In this document: positions 1 to 8,421 of the stretch, in pieces
How positions within the stretch are numbered: the first letter of the stretch is position 1
Layout of the letters: every line of letters begins with the position of its first letter
From: Flavobacteriales bacterium
GTDB taxonomy: Bacteria; Bacteroidota; Bacteroidia; Flavobacteriales; Flavobacteriaceae
Direction: 5' to 3'
NCBI GenBank assembly: GCA_003232435.1
Contig: QIJL01000430.1
Coordinates: 1-47,753 of the forward strand
DNA length: 47,753 bases
The notes under the pieces: model-generated
What the model was told of the DNA's origin: nothing
Database searches by the model: none
The model's input: the letters and a program-made list of their open reading frames with translations, nothing else
Translations under genes and position numbers: made by a program

Positions 1-1
1 C

Positions 2-724
2 AACCAACATCCGATCTTACACCAGAGCCAGCAGGGTAGCCCCGATGGCTTTAATTTAGCGGAAAAGCTAATGGATGTCTTGCTCGCCATCGATGACCCC
101 AGGTTGCCGTTGTTGGGCGATCTTCCCGTTGATACGACTTTTACCGAGCATCGTGGAGTCAAGGTAGCCGAGACGGATGTTTATTACTCGGGACTGATTA
201 GAAGTCAATTCTCACAAATTTCATCCCTTACCTATTTTCACCCGGATCGCACTATTCCATTGCATGCGTTCAGCTTTGGGGAAGTGAGCTTCTTTAAGGC
301 AGAGGCCGCCTTGGAAGGTTGGGGCGGTCTGGGCGATGCAGATGCCGAAACTTTCTATCAGGAAGGTATCAGGGCCGCGATGTCAATGGAACCGTACAAC
401 ATCGCCGAGGCAGATATTCCCCAAGCATATCTTGATGCGGAGTTTTCTTTGGCCGGACTTACCAAGGATGAAAAACTGGAAAAGATCATGACCCAGAAAT
501 GGATTCTCCTGTTTGGAAAAAATATCGAATCATGGACGGAATGGAGAAGGACCGGATACCCGGTCTTAATACCGGGGCCTTTCGGAACTAGTGTCATTCC
601 AAGAAGGTTGATCTATCCTATAAATGAATCGGTATTGAACTCGGCCAACTATAGTGCGGCCGTTTCGACCCTGAGCAATGGCGATGCCTATCAGTCAAAA
701 GTTTGGTGGGATACGAAGAACTAA
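2..724 (+). CDS. SusD/RagB-like outer-membrane lipoprotein, C-terminal part
   Basis: The frame is open from the window edge, so the N-terminus is missing and the ATG at 71 is only an internal methionine. Residues around WTEWRRTGYP and a preceding QKWILLFGKN are typical of the SusD-like_2 branch of nutrient-binding lipoproteins, as is the stretch with EGIRAAMS. Such proteins sit on the cell surface over a SusC TonB-dependent channel and hold an oligomeric nutrient. The SusC partner would be expected just upstream, outside the window. The gene ends with TAA and is followed by a 420-bp spacer before the VCBS gene, which often accompanies SusCD pairs in this family. The ligand cannot be told from the sequence. 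Confidence 0.9.
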   Translation, partial: NQHPILHQSQQGSPDGFNLAEKLMDVLLAIDDPRLPLLGDLPVDTTFTEHRGVKVAETDVYYSGLIRSQFSQISSLTYFHPDRTIPLHAFSFGEVSFFKAEAALEGWGGLGDADAETFYQEGIRAAMSMEPYNIAEADIPQAYLDAEFSLAGLTKDEKLEKIMTQKWILLFGKNIESWTEWRRTGYPVLIPGPFGTSVIPRRLIYPINESVLNSANYSAAVSTLSNGDAYQSKVWWDTKN

Positions 725-867
725 GTGTCAAGCTATCAATAAGAGCGTAATATAGTTCTTATTTCAGACGAAATGCGTACCTATATGGCATGAAAGCAAA
801 GTTAAAGAAGCGTAATAATCAAGATGCCCAAGAGGAAACACGGTTTCGGGCGGCGGACTATCTGGGA

Positions 868-885
868 ACCTGCCTGCCGGCAGGT
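868..885. repeat. Short palindromic repeat (CCTGCC/GGCAGG type)
   Basis: The sequence ACCTGCCTGCCGGCAGGT folds on itself. Related palindromes occur at about 10619-10637, 14318-14336, 21396-21417 and 25316-25344 in this window. It is the only structure I can point to in the 725-1145 spacer; no credible gene lies there. Confidence 0.6.
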
Positions 886-1145
886 GCTCTAATTTTTTTT
901 CCTCAAAATTGAGTAACAATTCTTTCAGTAAAAAACTTCTGCGCTTTCCAATTCGACCATGCCCGAGGCAGGCGGGTTGGTATTTTGACTTTTCATAACG
1001 AAAACCCGTGAATAATGCGGGTTAATCGGGTATTGCCCTTTCAGCCATAACGTTTTAGCGGGACGCCTCCGCCAAAAAAAAAAGAGATTGCCCATCCTAG
1101 TATGAAAACGGAAAGTTTGTACATTTAGGTTTCCAATTTTTCTTG

Positions 1146-4100
1146 ATGAAAGCATTTAATAAACATTATTTGTGCCCGTTGGTGGTTCTTTTGCTTCTCC
1201 CTGTCGTAATTGCCGCGCAGTCATCAGATAAACTTTTTACTCCTCTTGATAACGAGTATACGAAAATTGATTTTCAAAACACCGTTATGGACACCAAGGC
1301 ACATAATATTTTGATCTATTCAAATTTCTATGGTGGGGCCGGAGTGGGGATTTCTGATATTAACAATGATGGCCTGCAAGATTTATTTTTTACGGGAAAT
1401 CTAGTAGGCGACAAGCTTTATATCAACCGTGGCAATTTGAAATTTGAAGATGTTACCAAGGTTTCGGGGATATTGGATAACGGGGGGTGGTCTTCTGGGG
1501 TGGCCATTGCAGATATCAACAATGATGGCCTGAACGATATATATGTTTGCCGTGAACTCTATGACGACCGTGCAGATCTCAGAAAAAATATGCTCTATAT
1601 AAATAAAGGGATGGGAGAAAATGGCGTTCCTATCTTTGTTGAAAGTGCCGCCAAGTATAATCTGGATGATGAACAACGTTCTCGGCATGCTGCGTTTCTC
1701 GATTATGACAAAGATGGCGATCTGGATCTTTTCGTTTTAAACCAACCCCCGAATCCAGGCAATTTTTCAGAATTTTACGGCATCAAGACCGGCCCGGAGT
1801 TTACTTCAAGACTTTATCAGAACAACGGTAATACTTTCCAAGATGTTACGGCCGAGGCCGGATTGATAAAGGGGGGATATCCGAATAGCCTTGCCGTAAG
1901 CGACCTGAACAATGATGGGTGGCAAGATATCTATATTGCCAATGATTTTGAAGCGCCCGATTTTTTATACCTCAACAATGGCGATGGAACCTTTACCGAT
2001 ATAATGGAAAAGGCCATGCGGCATATCTCCTATTTCAGCATGGGCGTCGATGCCGCCGATATAAACAATGATGGATGGCAGGATCTAATGGTCTTGGATA
2101 TGGTAGCCGAGGACAATTACCGATTGAAGGCCAATATGAGCGCAATGGATCCGCAGGCCTTTTGGGAAGTGGTGGGCAACGGCGGTCATTACCAATATAT
2201 GTTCAACGCAATGCATCTGAATCAAGGTGGGAAAGAAACCTTGTTCAGTGATATGGCCCAATTGGGTGGAATCTCGAGCACCGATTGGAGCTGGTCGAAC
2301 CTCATCGCCGATTTTGACAACGACGGTCATAAAGATATTCATGTGACCAACGGTCTGTTACGCGACATTAGAAACACCGATGCCGACAAAAAATTCTCTA
2401 ACCATGTACGGGAGGTCTCGTATAAATGGATCAATGAAAACCCCAATACGGGCGAAGTAAGCATTTGGGATATTCTAGATCTAGACGAAGCCTTAAAAAT
2501 CGTACCATCTCAAAAACTGCCAAACTATGCGTTTAAAAACAATGGCGATCTGACGTTCAGCAAAGTAACCGAAAGCTGGGGGCTTGATCAAGCTGGTTTT
2601 TCCAATGGTTCGGCTTATGGCGACCTAGATAATGATGGTGACCTTGACTTGGTCGTCAACAATGTGAACGAAAGGGCCTTCGTTTATCAAAACAATAGTG
2701 AAAACATCGAAAGGCCTCATTTTTTAAGAATTAAACTGACCGACCAAAGTGGAAACAGGCCCATTTTCGGTGCCAAGATAAAAATTGATCTTAATGGCGG
2801 TTCGCAGTGGTACGAATTTACCAATGTGAGGGGTATGTATTCAACAAGTGAAAATATAGCCCATTTCGGATTGGGCAAAACCACTGTTGTCGATGCGCTA
2901 ACAATAACATGGCCCGACGGCAAAATATCTCGCTTCAACGATGTGCAATCTGACCAATTACTTACAATAGATTACAGCGAGGCCGCCTTAGGCAAAAAAT
3001 CTGGGCTAAGCCAAAAAAAAATATTGTTCGAGGGCGGCACATTGGGCAAGTTCGTGCATCAAGAAAATTCATTTGATGATTTTCAAAAGCAGATTCTTCT
3101 ACCTCATAAAATGTCGCAATTCGGACCGGCCTTGGCAGTTGCCGATGTTAATAACGATGGGCTTCAAGATTTTTATCTGGGGGGGGCCAAGGGGTCGACG
3201 GGCCAATTGTACCTTCAAGAAGCTTCGGGGAAATTTTATCCTGCTTCGATTTCCAGTTTTCTCACGGATTCCTTTTATGAAGATGTCGATGCTTTCTTTT
3301 TTGATATCGATGGAGATGGCGATCTTGATCTTTATGTCGTTAGCGGGGGCAACGAATGGAAAAAAGATACCGACGCATATGAAGACCGCATTTATTTGAA
3401 TGACGGTGGTGGATCTTTCGTTCGATCAAATAATTCCCTGACGGCCAAAGACAGTGGCTCTTGCGTTCGCCCTTTCGATTTCGACAATGATGGGGATCTC
3501 GACCTATTTATCGGGGGAAGGCATATTCCATGGCAATATCCAGAACCTGCAAATAGCAAAATTCTCGAAAACCAAAACGGAATATTTGTCGATGTAACGA
3601 AATCGATCGCAAAAGATCTGGTTCAACTCGGCATGGTAACCGATGCCACTTGGGCCGATTTCGATGGCGACGGGTTCTCAGACTTAATTGTGGTAGGCGA
3701 ATGGATGCCCATTACATTTATTCGATATAATGGTAAAAAATTTGAAAAAGTCCCTCATGAAAATAGTGTCCCCGATTCCGAAGGATGGTGGTATAGTGTT
3801 GAGGCAAACGACATTGACAATGATGGCGACATTGACTTTGTTGCCGGAAATCTCGGATTGAACTATAAATACAGGGCTTCGCCAAAAGAGCCTTTCGAAG
3901 TCTTTTACAATGATTTCGATGAGGACGGAAATACGGACATTGTTTTGAGTTATTATAATTTTGGAGAACGGTATCCTCTGAGGGGCAGGTCTTGTTCGTC
4001 GCAACAAGTACCCTCCTTAAAAAATGAATTTCCGACCTATAGCCAATTTGCCTCTGCAGACCTGTTGGATGTATATGGCAACAAAAACCTGGGAGCCTCA

Positions 4101-4511
4101 CTAAACTATAGTGTCAAGACTTTCGCCAGTTCCTTTTTTGAAAACCTGGGCGACGGGAAATTCTCGATGCGCCCATTACCGAACGAGGCACAACTGTCTT
4201 CTATCAACGACATCATCATCGATGATTTTGACCATGATGGCAATAAAGATATTCTTGTCGCCGGTAATCTCTACGTCTCAGAGATTGAAACACCGAGGAA
4301 CGATGCCGGGGTCGGGCTGGTCTTGCTCGGCGACGGCAAGAACAATTTTGTGCCCCTTGCCACCAGATCAAGCGGTTTTTCGGTTCCTTACGATGTAAAA
4401 AAAATTGTCAAGATAAGTGTGGGTGATGAAAATTACGTGCTCTGCGGTGTGAACGATGGGCCGGTGCACTCGTTCAAATTAATTGGCCGAAACAACACCA
4501 AATCCAAATAA
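1146..4511 (+). CDS. VCBS/FG-GAP repeat protein with ASPIC/UnbV domain
   Basis: A protein of about 1121 residues that begins with a Sec signal peptide (MKAFNKHY, then a hydrophobic run ending IAAQ). It carries roughly ten FG-GAP/VCBS repeats with Asp-rich calcium-type loops such as DINNDGLQDLFF and DLDNDGDLDLVV. An ASPIC/UnbV domain lies near residues 505-590 (GLGKTTVVDALTITWPDG). The likely fold is a set of beta-propeller blades, exported and probably surface attached. I chose the ATG at 1146 over the TTG one codon earlier. The last base of the stop overlaps the ATG of a Tat-leader ORF. In Flavobacteriaceae such genes usually sit in SusC-SusD-VCBS-(PAP2/haloperoxidase) loci, which fits the neighbours. 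The function is unproven. Confidence 0.9.
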   Translation: MKAFNKHYLCPLVVLLLLPVVIAAQSSDKLFTPLDNEYTKIDFQNTVMDTKAHNILIYSNFYGGAGVGISDINNDGLQDLFFTGNLVGDKLYINRGNLKFEDVTKVSGILDNGGWSSGVAIADINNDGLNDIYVCRELYDDRADLRKNMLYINKGMGENGVPIFVESAAKYNLDDEQRSRHAAFLDYDKDGDLDLFVLNQPPNPGNFSEFYGIKTGPEFTSRLYQNNGNTFQDVTAEAGLIKGGYPNSLAVSDLNNDGWQDIYIANDFEAPDFLYLNNGDGTFTDIMEKAMRHISYFSMGVDAADINNDGWQDLMVLDMVAEDNYRLKANMSAMDPQAFWEVVGNGGHYQYMFNAMHLNQGGKETLFSDMAQLGGISSTDWSWSNLIADFDNDGHKDIHVTNGLLRDIRNTDADKKFSNHVREVSYKWINENPNTGEVSIWDILDLDEALKIVPSQKLPNYAFKNNGDLTFSKVTESWGLDQAGFSNGSAYGDLDNDGDLDLVVNNVNERAFVYQNNSENIERPHFLRIKLTDQSGNRPIFGAKIKIDLNGGSQWYEFTNVRGMYSTSENIAHFGLGKTTVVDALTITWPDGKISRFNDVQSDQLLTIDYSEAALGKKSGLSQKKILFEGGTLGKFVHQENSFDDFQKQILLPHKMSQFGPALAVADVNNDGLQDFYLGGAKGSTGQLYLQEASGKFYPASISSFLTDSFYEDVDAFFFDIDGDGDLDLYVVSGGNEWKKDTDAYEDRIYLNDGGGSFVRSNNSLTAKDSGSCVRPFDFDNDGDLDLFIGGRHIPWQYPEPANSKILENQNGIFVDVTKSIAKDLVQLGMVTDATWADFDGDGFSDLIVVGEWMPITFIRYNGKKFEKVPHENSVPDSEGWWYSVEANDIDNDGDIDFVAGNLGLNYKYRASPKEPFEVFYNDFDEDGNTDIVLSYYNFGERYPLRGRSCSSQQVPSLKNEFPTYSQFASADLLDVYGNKNLGASLNYSVKTFASSFFENLGDGKFSMRPLPNEAQLSSINDIIIDDFDHDGNKDILVAGNLYVSEIETPRNDAGVGLVLLGDGKNNFVPLATRSSGFSVPYDVKKIVKISVGDENYVLCGVNDGPVHSFKLIGRNNTKSK

Positions 4512-4735
4512 TGAAAGACTGCCCAAAGATAAATCGTAGGTCATTTGTCAAAAAGACGGGCATGTTGGCCGGTGCGTTGGTCTTTCCCAATGCAACTACG
4601 AGTTCTTTTTGGGCTACATCGACTCCCAGTATTTGCTTTAAGATTTGTTTCATATTATCCGGGTTTAGATTATATAATATGGCTATCGGATTCCTTGCAC
4701 ATGTCTCGAATATTCCGTATCTTATTGATAATTAA
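4511..4735 (+). pseudogene. Truncated Tat-exported protein (leader only)
   Basis: The ATG overlaps the VCBS stop codon (TAATG), a translational-coupling arrangement. The first 25 or so residues form a clear twin-arginine leader: NRRSFVKKTGMLAGALVF. After about position 4585 the reading frame runs into the antisense of an IS110-type transposase start and loses all sense. The locus type suggests the missing body was a vanadium haloperoxidase/PAP2-like protein; that is inference from gene order elsewhere, since nothing of the body remains. Confidence 0.7.
4585..4653 (-). mobile_element. IS110-family transposase, N-terminal 23-codon fragment
   Basis: Read on the minus strand from ATG at 4653, the fragment starts MKQILKQILGVDVAQKELVV, which matches the opening of DEDD (IS110-type) transposases, including the first catalytic Asp in GVDVAQ. 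Sense is lost after residue 23, exactly where the opposing Tat leader is still intact. The rest of the transposase and the body of the Tat gene are therefore gone, most simply by one deletion joining the two. Identification rests on a short stretch. Confidence 0.6.
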
Positions 4736-4910
4736 TGATATAGATATGAAGATTCGAGATTTTGTAACTGTTCACCCGTTATGTATTGGCTGCCAGATAT
4801 ATTATTACTGTGCCAGAAGCTGTTTATGAATCAATTTAAAGGTTTTTCGAAATCATTGAAGCATTAACGCATTAAAACATTAAACAATACTTCGGCTGAA
4901 CAGTTACTAA
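4654..4910 (-). mobile_element. Probable IS110 left-end non-coding region
   Basis: This is the gene-free stretch between the transposase start and the dienelactone hydrolase remnant, which begins at about 4915. In IS110 elements the long leader before the transposase encodes the bridge RNA. The stretch contains an 11-bp inverted repeat, GTAACTGTTCA at 4764-4774 and its complement at 4897-4907. I cannot confirm an RNA fold by eye, so the bridge-RNA reading is inference. Confidence 0.35.
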
Positions 4911-4914
4911 GCCT

Positions 4915-5705
4915 TTATCCAGTCCACTTTTAGTTGAAGGTTTACAGTCGGGCGACGCACTGGTCTTACAGGGTTTGTGTCATTGGCCCCTGATGCACTT
5001 ACCCCTTTAAGGAGGGTGTTCCCGGGAACCGATGATGAAGGTCGTAAATTACAGCGAAAGCGAGACCGAAACGAAATGCTCGAAGATTTTATAGCAGCCT
5101 TTTGAACATCTTAAATCACATCTCGAATGCACGGGCAAAATTGGTGTTGTAGGCTTCTGTTTTGGAGGATGGGTTTCAAATATGATGGCGGTCAAAGTTC
5201 CTGATTTGGGTGTGGCCGTTCCTTTTTATGGCGGGCAGTCCGAAGAAGATATCGAAAAAGTAATGCCCTGCTCCTACTCCATTTTGGAGCGTTAGACAAA
5301 CGAGTCAATGAAGGTTGGCCTACTTACGAAGAGGGTTTGAAAGAACATGGCAAAGAATATCAAGCATTCATCTATACTCGTGCCAAATGGAAATTCGAGA
5401 GAATCAAGGCAGGGCTTTTTTCTCATACCAAGGCAGGGCGGAGCGTTAAGAAAATGTCTTGCAGACATTTTTAGCGAACGAGCCAGCTGGCGCATTGGCA
5501 ACCGAAGTAAATTCGGGACGGCGATAAATTTTAACGAAGGTATAGGGAAAAAGACCAAGTAGAAATTTCGGATTTCCATTTGGCAGGAGTATATAAAAAT
5601 GCAAACCACGGTTTTCATGATGATACTACTCCAAGGTACGACCGCGAAGCAGCTGAATTGGCTTGGAAGCGCACAATTGACTTTTTTTATGAGAAGTTGG
5701 GTTGA
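4915..5705 (+). pseudogene. Dienelactone hydrolase family protein, decayed
   Basis: Pieces of one alpha/beta-hydrolase can be read in shifting frames: [19 protein letters not shown] near 4950-5005, then [12 protein letters not shown], the nucleophile elbow GKIGVVGFCFGGW near 5133-5170 (Cys in the catalytic slot), HFGALDKRVNEGWPTYEEG near 5281, and the end [20 protein letters not shown]. Frameshifts lie near 5020, 5101 and 5265, and a 217-bp element is inserted at 5375-5591. Removing that element and one TA rejoins [10 protein letters not shown] in frame. The N-terminal third is missing. It once would have been a periplasmic or cytosolic carboxymethylenebutenolidase-like hydrolase. It is not functional now. 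Confidence 0.85.
5375..5591. mobile_element. 217-bp MITE with TA target duplication
   Basis: The left end reads TACTCGTGCCAAATGGAAAT and the right end, complemented, TACTCCTGCCAAATGGAAAT, so the termini are near-perfect inverted repeats of about 24 bp. Each end is flanked by TA (5373-5374 and 5592-5593). Excising the element plus one TA restores the codons ATC TAT AAA AAT of the host gene. TA duplication is typical of IS630/Tc1-mariner transposases, which would have moved it in trans. The short ORF inside (5347-5562) has no recognisable content. Confidence 0.8.
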
Positions 5706-5726
5706 TCATCAACCTTTAAACCCAGT

Positions 5727-6545
5727 TTAGTTCGAGACTATGATGAAGTCGGAAAGAGAGCCATTAGCAGATTCTTGGCCTTGACAATCGAGGCCATCAG
5801 TGCAGTCGTTTTCTAAGCGTTCCGTGCCATAACCATTGGCGCGCTCAATTCTAGTGGGGTCGATTCCTTGTAAAATGAGATATCGTCTTGCAGCTTTCGT
5901 GCGGAAATATGATATCACCGAATTAGATACATCAGTACCTCCCGCATTCGAATGAGATTTAATTTTTATTCTAATCTCTGGAAATTTAAGCATCGTAAAA
6001 AGTACTTTATCAAGCGTCATTTTATCCCAGGCAACTGTTGTGGATTTATGGGAATCAAAAAAGATAGGGTCGACCTTTATTTTTTCAACACTGCCTTCCT
6101 TTTCAACCAAACTTTCGAAAGGTGTCAAATAGATTCGATTATTGATTGAAGGTGATTTCAGGTTCTCACCTGTTTTGACAATGCGGGATTCTTTGGAATA
6201 ACCTTCTCCGAAAAACACTATTTTGCTTTTCCCGTTGCAGGGTATTGTAAAACTATAGTATCCCGTTTTATTAGTTCTGATGGTTGCAACTAGTACGTTA
6301 TCGGAATTTTTCAATTCTACACCGGCATCGACAATCGGGTCACCTGTTTCTCTACTTACGACATAGCCTGAATATTCAAAACATCCTATCGGCTTTCGGT
6401 CGGCTTCAATCGTAAGGTTCGAGTTCGATAATTCATTTCGGTTATAACTTGCAGTCATGTCTCTCATTTCTTGGGCATATGAAATGGAACCAATAAGAAA
6501 GAGTAGAACTATAAATTTATGCTTTAAAATGGCATTACTTGTCAT
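5727..6545 (-). CDS. OmpA-like domain protein with carboxypeptidase-regulatory-like domain
   Basis: 272 residues: a signal peptide (LLFLIGSISYAQ), a Cna-B/carboxypeptidase-regulatory-like beta sandwich at about residues 50-130 (SGYVVSRETGDPIVDAGVELK), then an OmpA C-terminal domain at about 155-272. The OmpA core motifs are present (DPIFFDSHKS, ILQGIDPTRIERANGYGTERL), but the peptidoglycan-contact positions differ: the usual HTD is HSN, and the usual NRRxEF near the end is NGSLSDF. It probably sits in the periplasm or outer membrane, perhaps without normal peptidoglycan binding. No flanking gene suggests a partner. It stands alone, converging on the decayed dienelactone hydrolase. Confidence 0.75.
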   Translation of the reverse strand: MTSNAILKHKFIVLLFLIGSISYAQEMRDMTASYNRNELSNSNLTIEADRKPIGCFEYSGYVVSRETGDPIVDAGVELKNSDNVLVATIRTNKTGYYSFTIPCNGKSKIVFFGEGYSKESRIVKTGENLKSPSINNRIYLTPFESLVEKEGSVEKIKVDPIFFDSHKSTTVAWDKMTLDKVLFTMLKFPEIRIKIKSHSNAGGTDVSNSVISYFRTKAARRYLILQGIDPTRIERANGYGTERLENDCTDGLDCQGQESANGSLSDFIIVSN

Positions 6546-6745
6546 ATGTGTATTTTGTAGGTTAATTCTTATTTTAAGAACCGTTAATACTGATTATTAG
6601 TATCTTGGTCATTTCATTTTATCGTTGAACGGTAATTTTATTCGTTGAAAGGAATTGGGTTTCGATAAAATACACAATTCGGCATTTTACGGCCAAAATA
6701 ATATTCCTTTTCCCGATATTTTTAAATTGTACCCTTCAATATAAT

Positions 6746-7786
6746 TTATCTAGCAACCCGACCTGAGGCGTCACCGCCCATTAATTTTTCTACTTCAGAT
6801 ACTGTCACCAAATTCGCATCCCCTTTGATGGTATGTTTTAGGCAAGATGCCGCTACGGCAAAATCAAGTGCATTTTGGTCATCATCAGGATATTTCAATA
6901 AACCATAGATCAATCCTCCCATAAAAGAATCGCCACCACCTACTCTATCTACAATATCCGTAATCTGATATTGACATGTTTCATACATTTTAGCACCATC
7001 CCATAAAACTCCTGCCCAAGTGTTGTGCGATGCTGAAATGGAACCTCTTAAAGTGGTAATCACTTTTTTCGCTTTGGGAAATTTTTTCATCATCTGTTTG
7101 CAGACTGACAAAAAGGCCTCCGCTTTCACGTCATGGCCATCTTTATGAACATCCAATCCTTCGGGATGAATTCCAAAATGCTTTTCGGCATCCTCTTCGT
7201 TGCCCAATATTATGTCACAGTACGATGTCAGCTCGGTCATTATCGCTTCTCTATCTCCACCGTAGTTCCATAATTTAGCACGGTAATTCAAATCTGTAGA
7301 AATTGTTATGCCTTTTTTATCGGCCGCTTTCACTGCTTCCAAACAAACATCTGCTGCGCCTTGAGAAATTGCCGGGGTAATTCCCGTCCAATGGAACCAT
7401 TCCACATCCTCGAAAACTTCACCCCAATTGATCATACCCGATTCGATCTCGGCTATTGCGGAATGTGCGCGATCATAGACTACTTTACTTCCTCGACTTA
7501 CAGCACCTGTTTCCAAGAAATAAATACCCAATCTATCGCCACCGTATATGATCTTATCGGTTCCAACACCTCTTTTTCGCATTTCCATTAAGGCACATTC
7601 GCCAATATCGTTCTTGGGCAAACGGGTCACAAAATCGACAGGCACCCCGTAATTGGCCAAAGAAACCGCCACGTTCGATTCACCACCACCGTATACAATA
7701 TCAAAACTGTTGGCTTGTGAAAATCTTAAAAATCCCGGAGGTGTCAAGCGGAGCATTATTTCCCCGAAGGTTACTACTTTTTTCAT
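6746..7786 (-). CDS. kdgK: 2-keto-3-deoxygluconate kinase (PfkB family sugar kinase)
   Basis: 346 residues with the PfkB fold: an N-terminal GEIMLRLTPPG, the substrate segment GGGESNVAVSLANYG, STDLNYRAKLW in the middle, and the C-terminal anion hole and catalytic Asp in DRVGGGDSFMGGLIYGL. This combination is typical of KdgK, which phosphorylates 2-keto-3-deoxygluconate to KDPG in the cytosol during uronate (alginate, pectin) catabolism. Upstream on the same strand lies the tail of a short-chain dehydrogenase, the enzyme class that makes KDG from the unsaturated uronate, so this looks like the survivor of a larger catabolic operon. No aldolase gene is visible here. Confidence 0.88.
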   Translation of the reverse strand: MKKVVTFGEIMLRLTPPGFLRFSQANSFDIVYGGGESNVAVSLANYGVPVDFVTRLPKNDIGECALMEMRKRGVGTDKIIYGGDRLGIYFLETGAVSRGSKVVYDRAHSAIAEIESGMINWGEVFEDVEWFHWTGITPAISQGAADVCLEAVKAADKKGITISTDLNYRAKLWNYGGDREAIMTELTSYCDIILGNEEDAEKHFGIHPEGLDVHKDGHDVKAEAFLSVCKQMMKKFPKAKKVITTLRGSISASHNTWAGVLWDGAKMYETCQYQITDIVDRVGGGDSFMGGLIYGLLKYPDDDQNALDFAVAASCLKHTIKGDANLVTVSEVEKLMGGDASGRVAR

Positions 7787-7811
7787 TCCAAATCGTGATT
7801 GAGTTCTGCTA

Positions 7812-7974
7812 AGTAATTGTCAATAAATAAATGATGCAGAATCGGGGCAATTATTCTGCTTTTTTTTCGAAGTTGAAATTTTCAAGCATAGCCTTAGCTA
7901 CGGTTGTAAATTTCAACAAAATAAAAAGGCTGAAGAACAAGCCGAAATGTATTAGTTATTTATTAACAATTACT
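7812..7974. mobile_element. 163-bp MITE-like element
   Basis: The termini at 7812-7830 and 7956-7974 are inverted repeats matching at 18 of 19 positions (AGTAATTGTCAATAAATAA). Inside is a long imperfect hairpin (GTTGAAATTTTCAAGCATAGC against GCTACGGTTGTAAATTTCAAC). The hairpin resembles the core of the 8183-8334 and 41782-42011 elements, though the termini differ. It sits between the kdgK start and the dehydrogenase remnant and supplies the stop now read by the latter. Confidence 0.6.
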
Positions 7975-8150
7975 AAGTGCCGGTCCTCCGTTAATATCCA
8001 TATTGCTTCCCGTGATGAACAATGACCGGTCGGAAAGCAAATATACAATCAAATCGACTACATAAAACGGGGTGTCTTCTTGCCGGCGAAAAAATTCAAA
8101 AAGTGTTTTGAAGAGTGGATCGATGTGAAATTCGATAGTTATTAACGCCT
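7963..8150 (-). pseudogene. Short-chain dehydrogenase, C-terminal remnant
   Basis: On the minus strand an open stretch of about 60 codons reads IDPLFKTLFEFFRRQEDTP, then FYVVDLIVYLLSDRSLFITG, then SNMDINGGPAL. The last part (FITGxNxDINGG) is the standard C-terminus of SDR oxidoreductases. An in-frame TAG lies upstream, and the Rossmann and catalytic parts are absent, so this is a fragment. It points toward kdgK and may be the remains of an unsaturated-uronate (DEH) reductase. That role is inferred from the neighbour. Confidence 0.7.
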
Positions 8151-8182
8151 ATTCAAATCAACTGCCTCTTATGCCTTATTTA

Positions 8183-8334
8183 GAGACTGTTTTGAAATAT
8201 CTCGATTATTTTCTTATCGCCTCTTTTTGCGCATAACACCGTTAAAATTTTGAACCGTAGCCCTGCTATGCTTAAAAATTTTGCCTAGTTCTGCATCAAA
8301 AATAGGCTATAACAATTCTAACGACATATTTCTC
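8183..8334. mobile_element. MITE copy B, right end deleted
   Basis: The left end (GAGACTGTTTTGAAATATC) and interior match the complete element at 41782-42011. At the right end the match stops at ACATATTTC, and about nine bases of the terminal repeat are missing. TTA is found on both sides (8180-8182, 8335-8337), as for the other copy. It ends 22 bp before the FNR-type site of the downstream stress gene. Confidence 0.7.
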
Positions 8335-8356
8335 TTAATCTAGTTTTTAAGTTCCA

Positions 8357-8399
8357 TGACAAATATCATAATCCAATAAATGTTTCCGACCTAACTTTA
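8357..8399 (+). promoter_or_regulatory. FNR-type operator and -7 element before uspA-1
   Basis: The palindrome TGACAAATATCA (8357-8368, centre 8362.5) is followed 29.5 bp later by TAACTTTA (8392-8399), a Bacteroidota -7 element. This puts the operator near -41 from the predicted start, the class II activator position. No -33 box is evident. Confidence 0.7.
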
Positions 8400-8421
8400 T
8401 GGAAACAATTAAATCATTGTC

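Noticed and set aside
925-1155. 76-codon minus-strand ORF in the spacer before the VCBS gene
   Set aside because: Composed of repeat sequence, with no start context and no family features; it also overlaps the VCBS start.
3073-4398. Several long out-of-frame ORFs inside the VCBS gene on both strands
   Set aside because: Shadows created by the repetitive Asp-rich codons of the real gene.
5347-5562. A 71-codon ORF in the decayed zone
   Set aside because: It starts in the dienelactone hydrolase remnant and runs through the MITE; its residues match nothing and the frame is a by-product.
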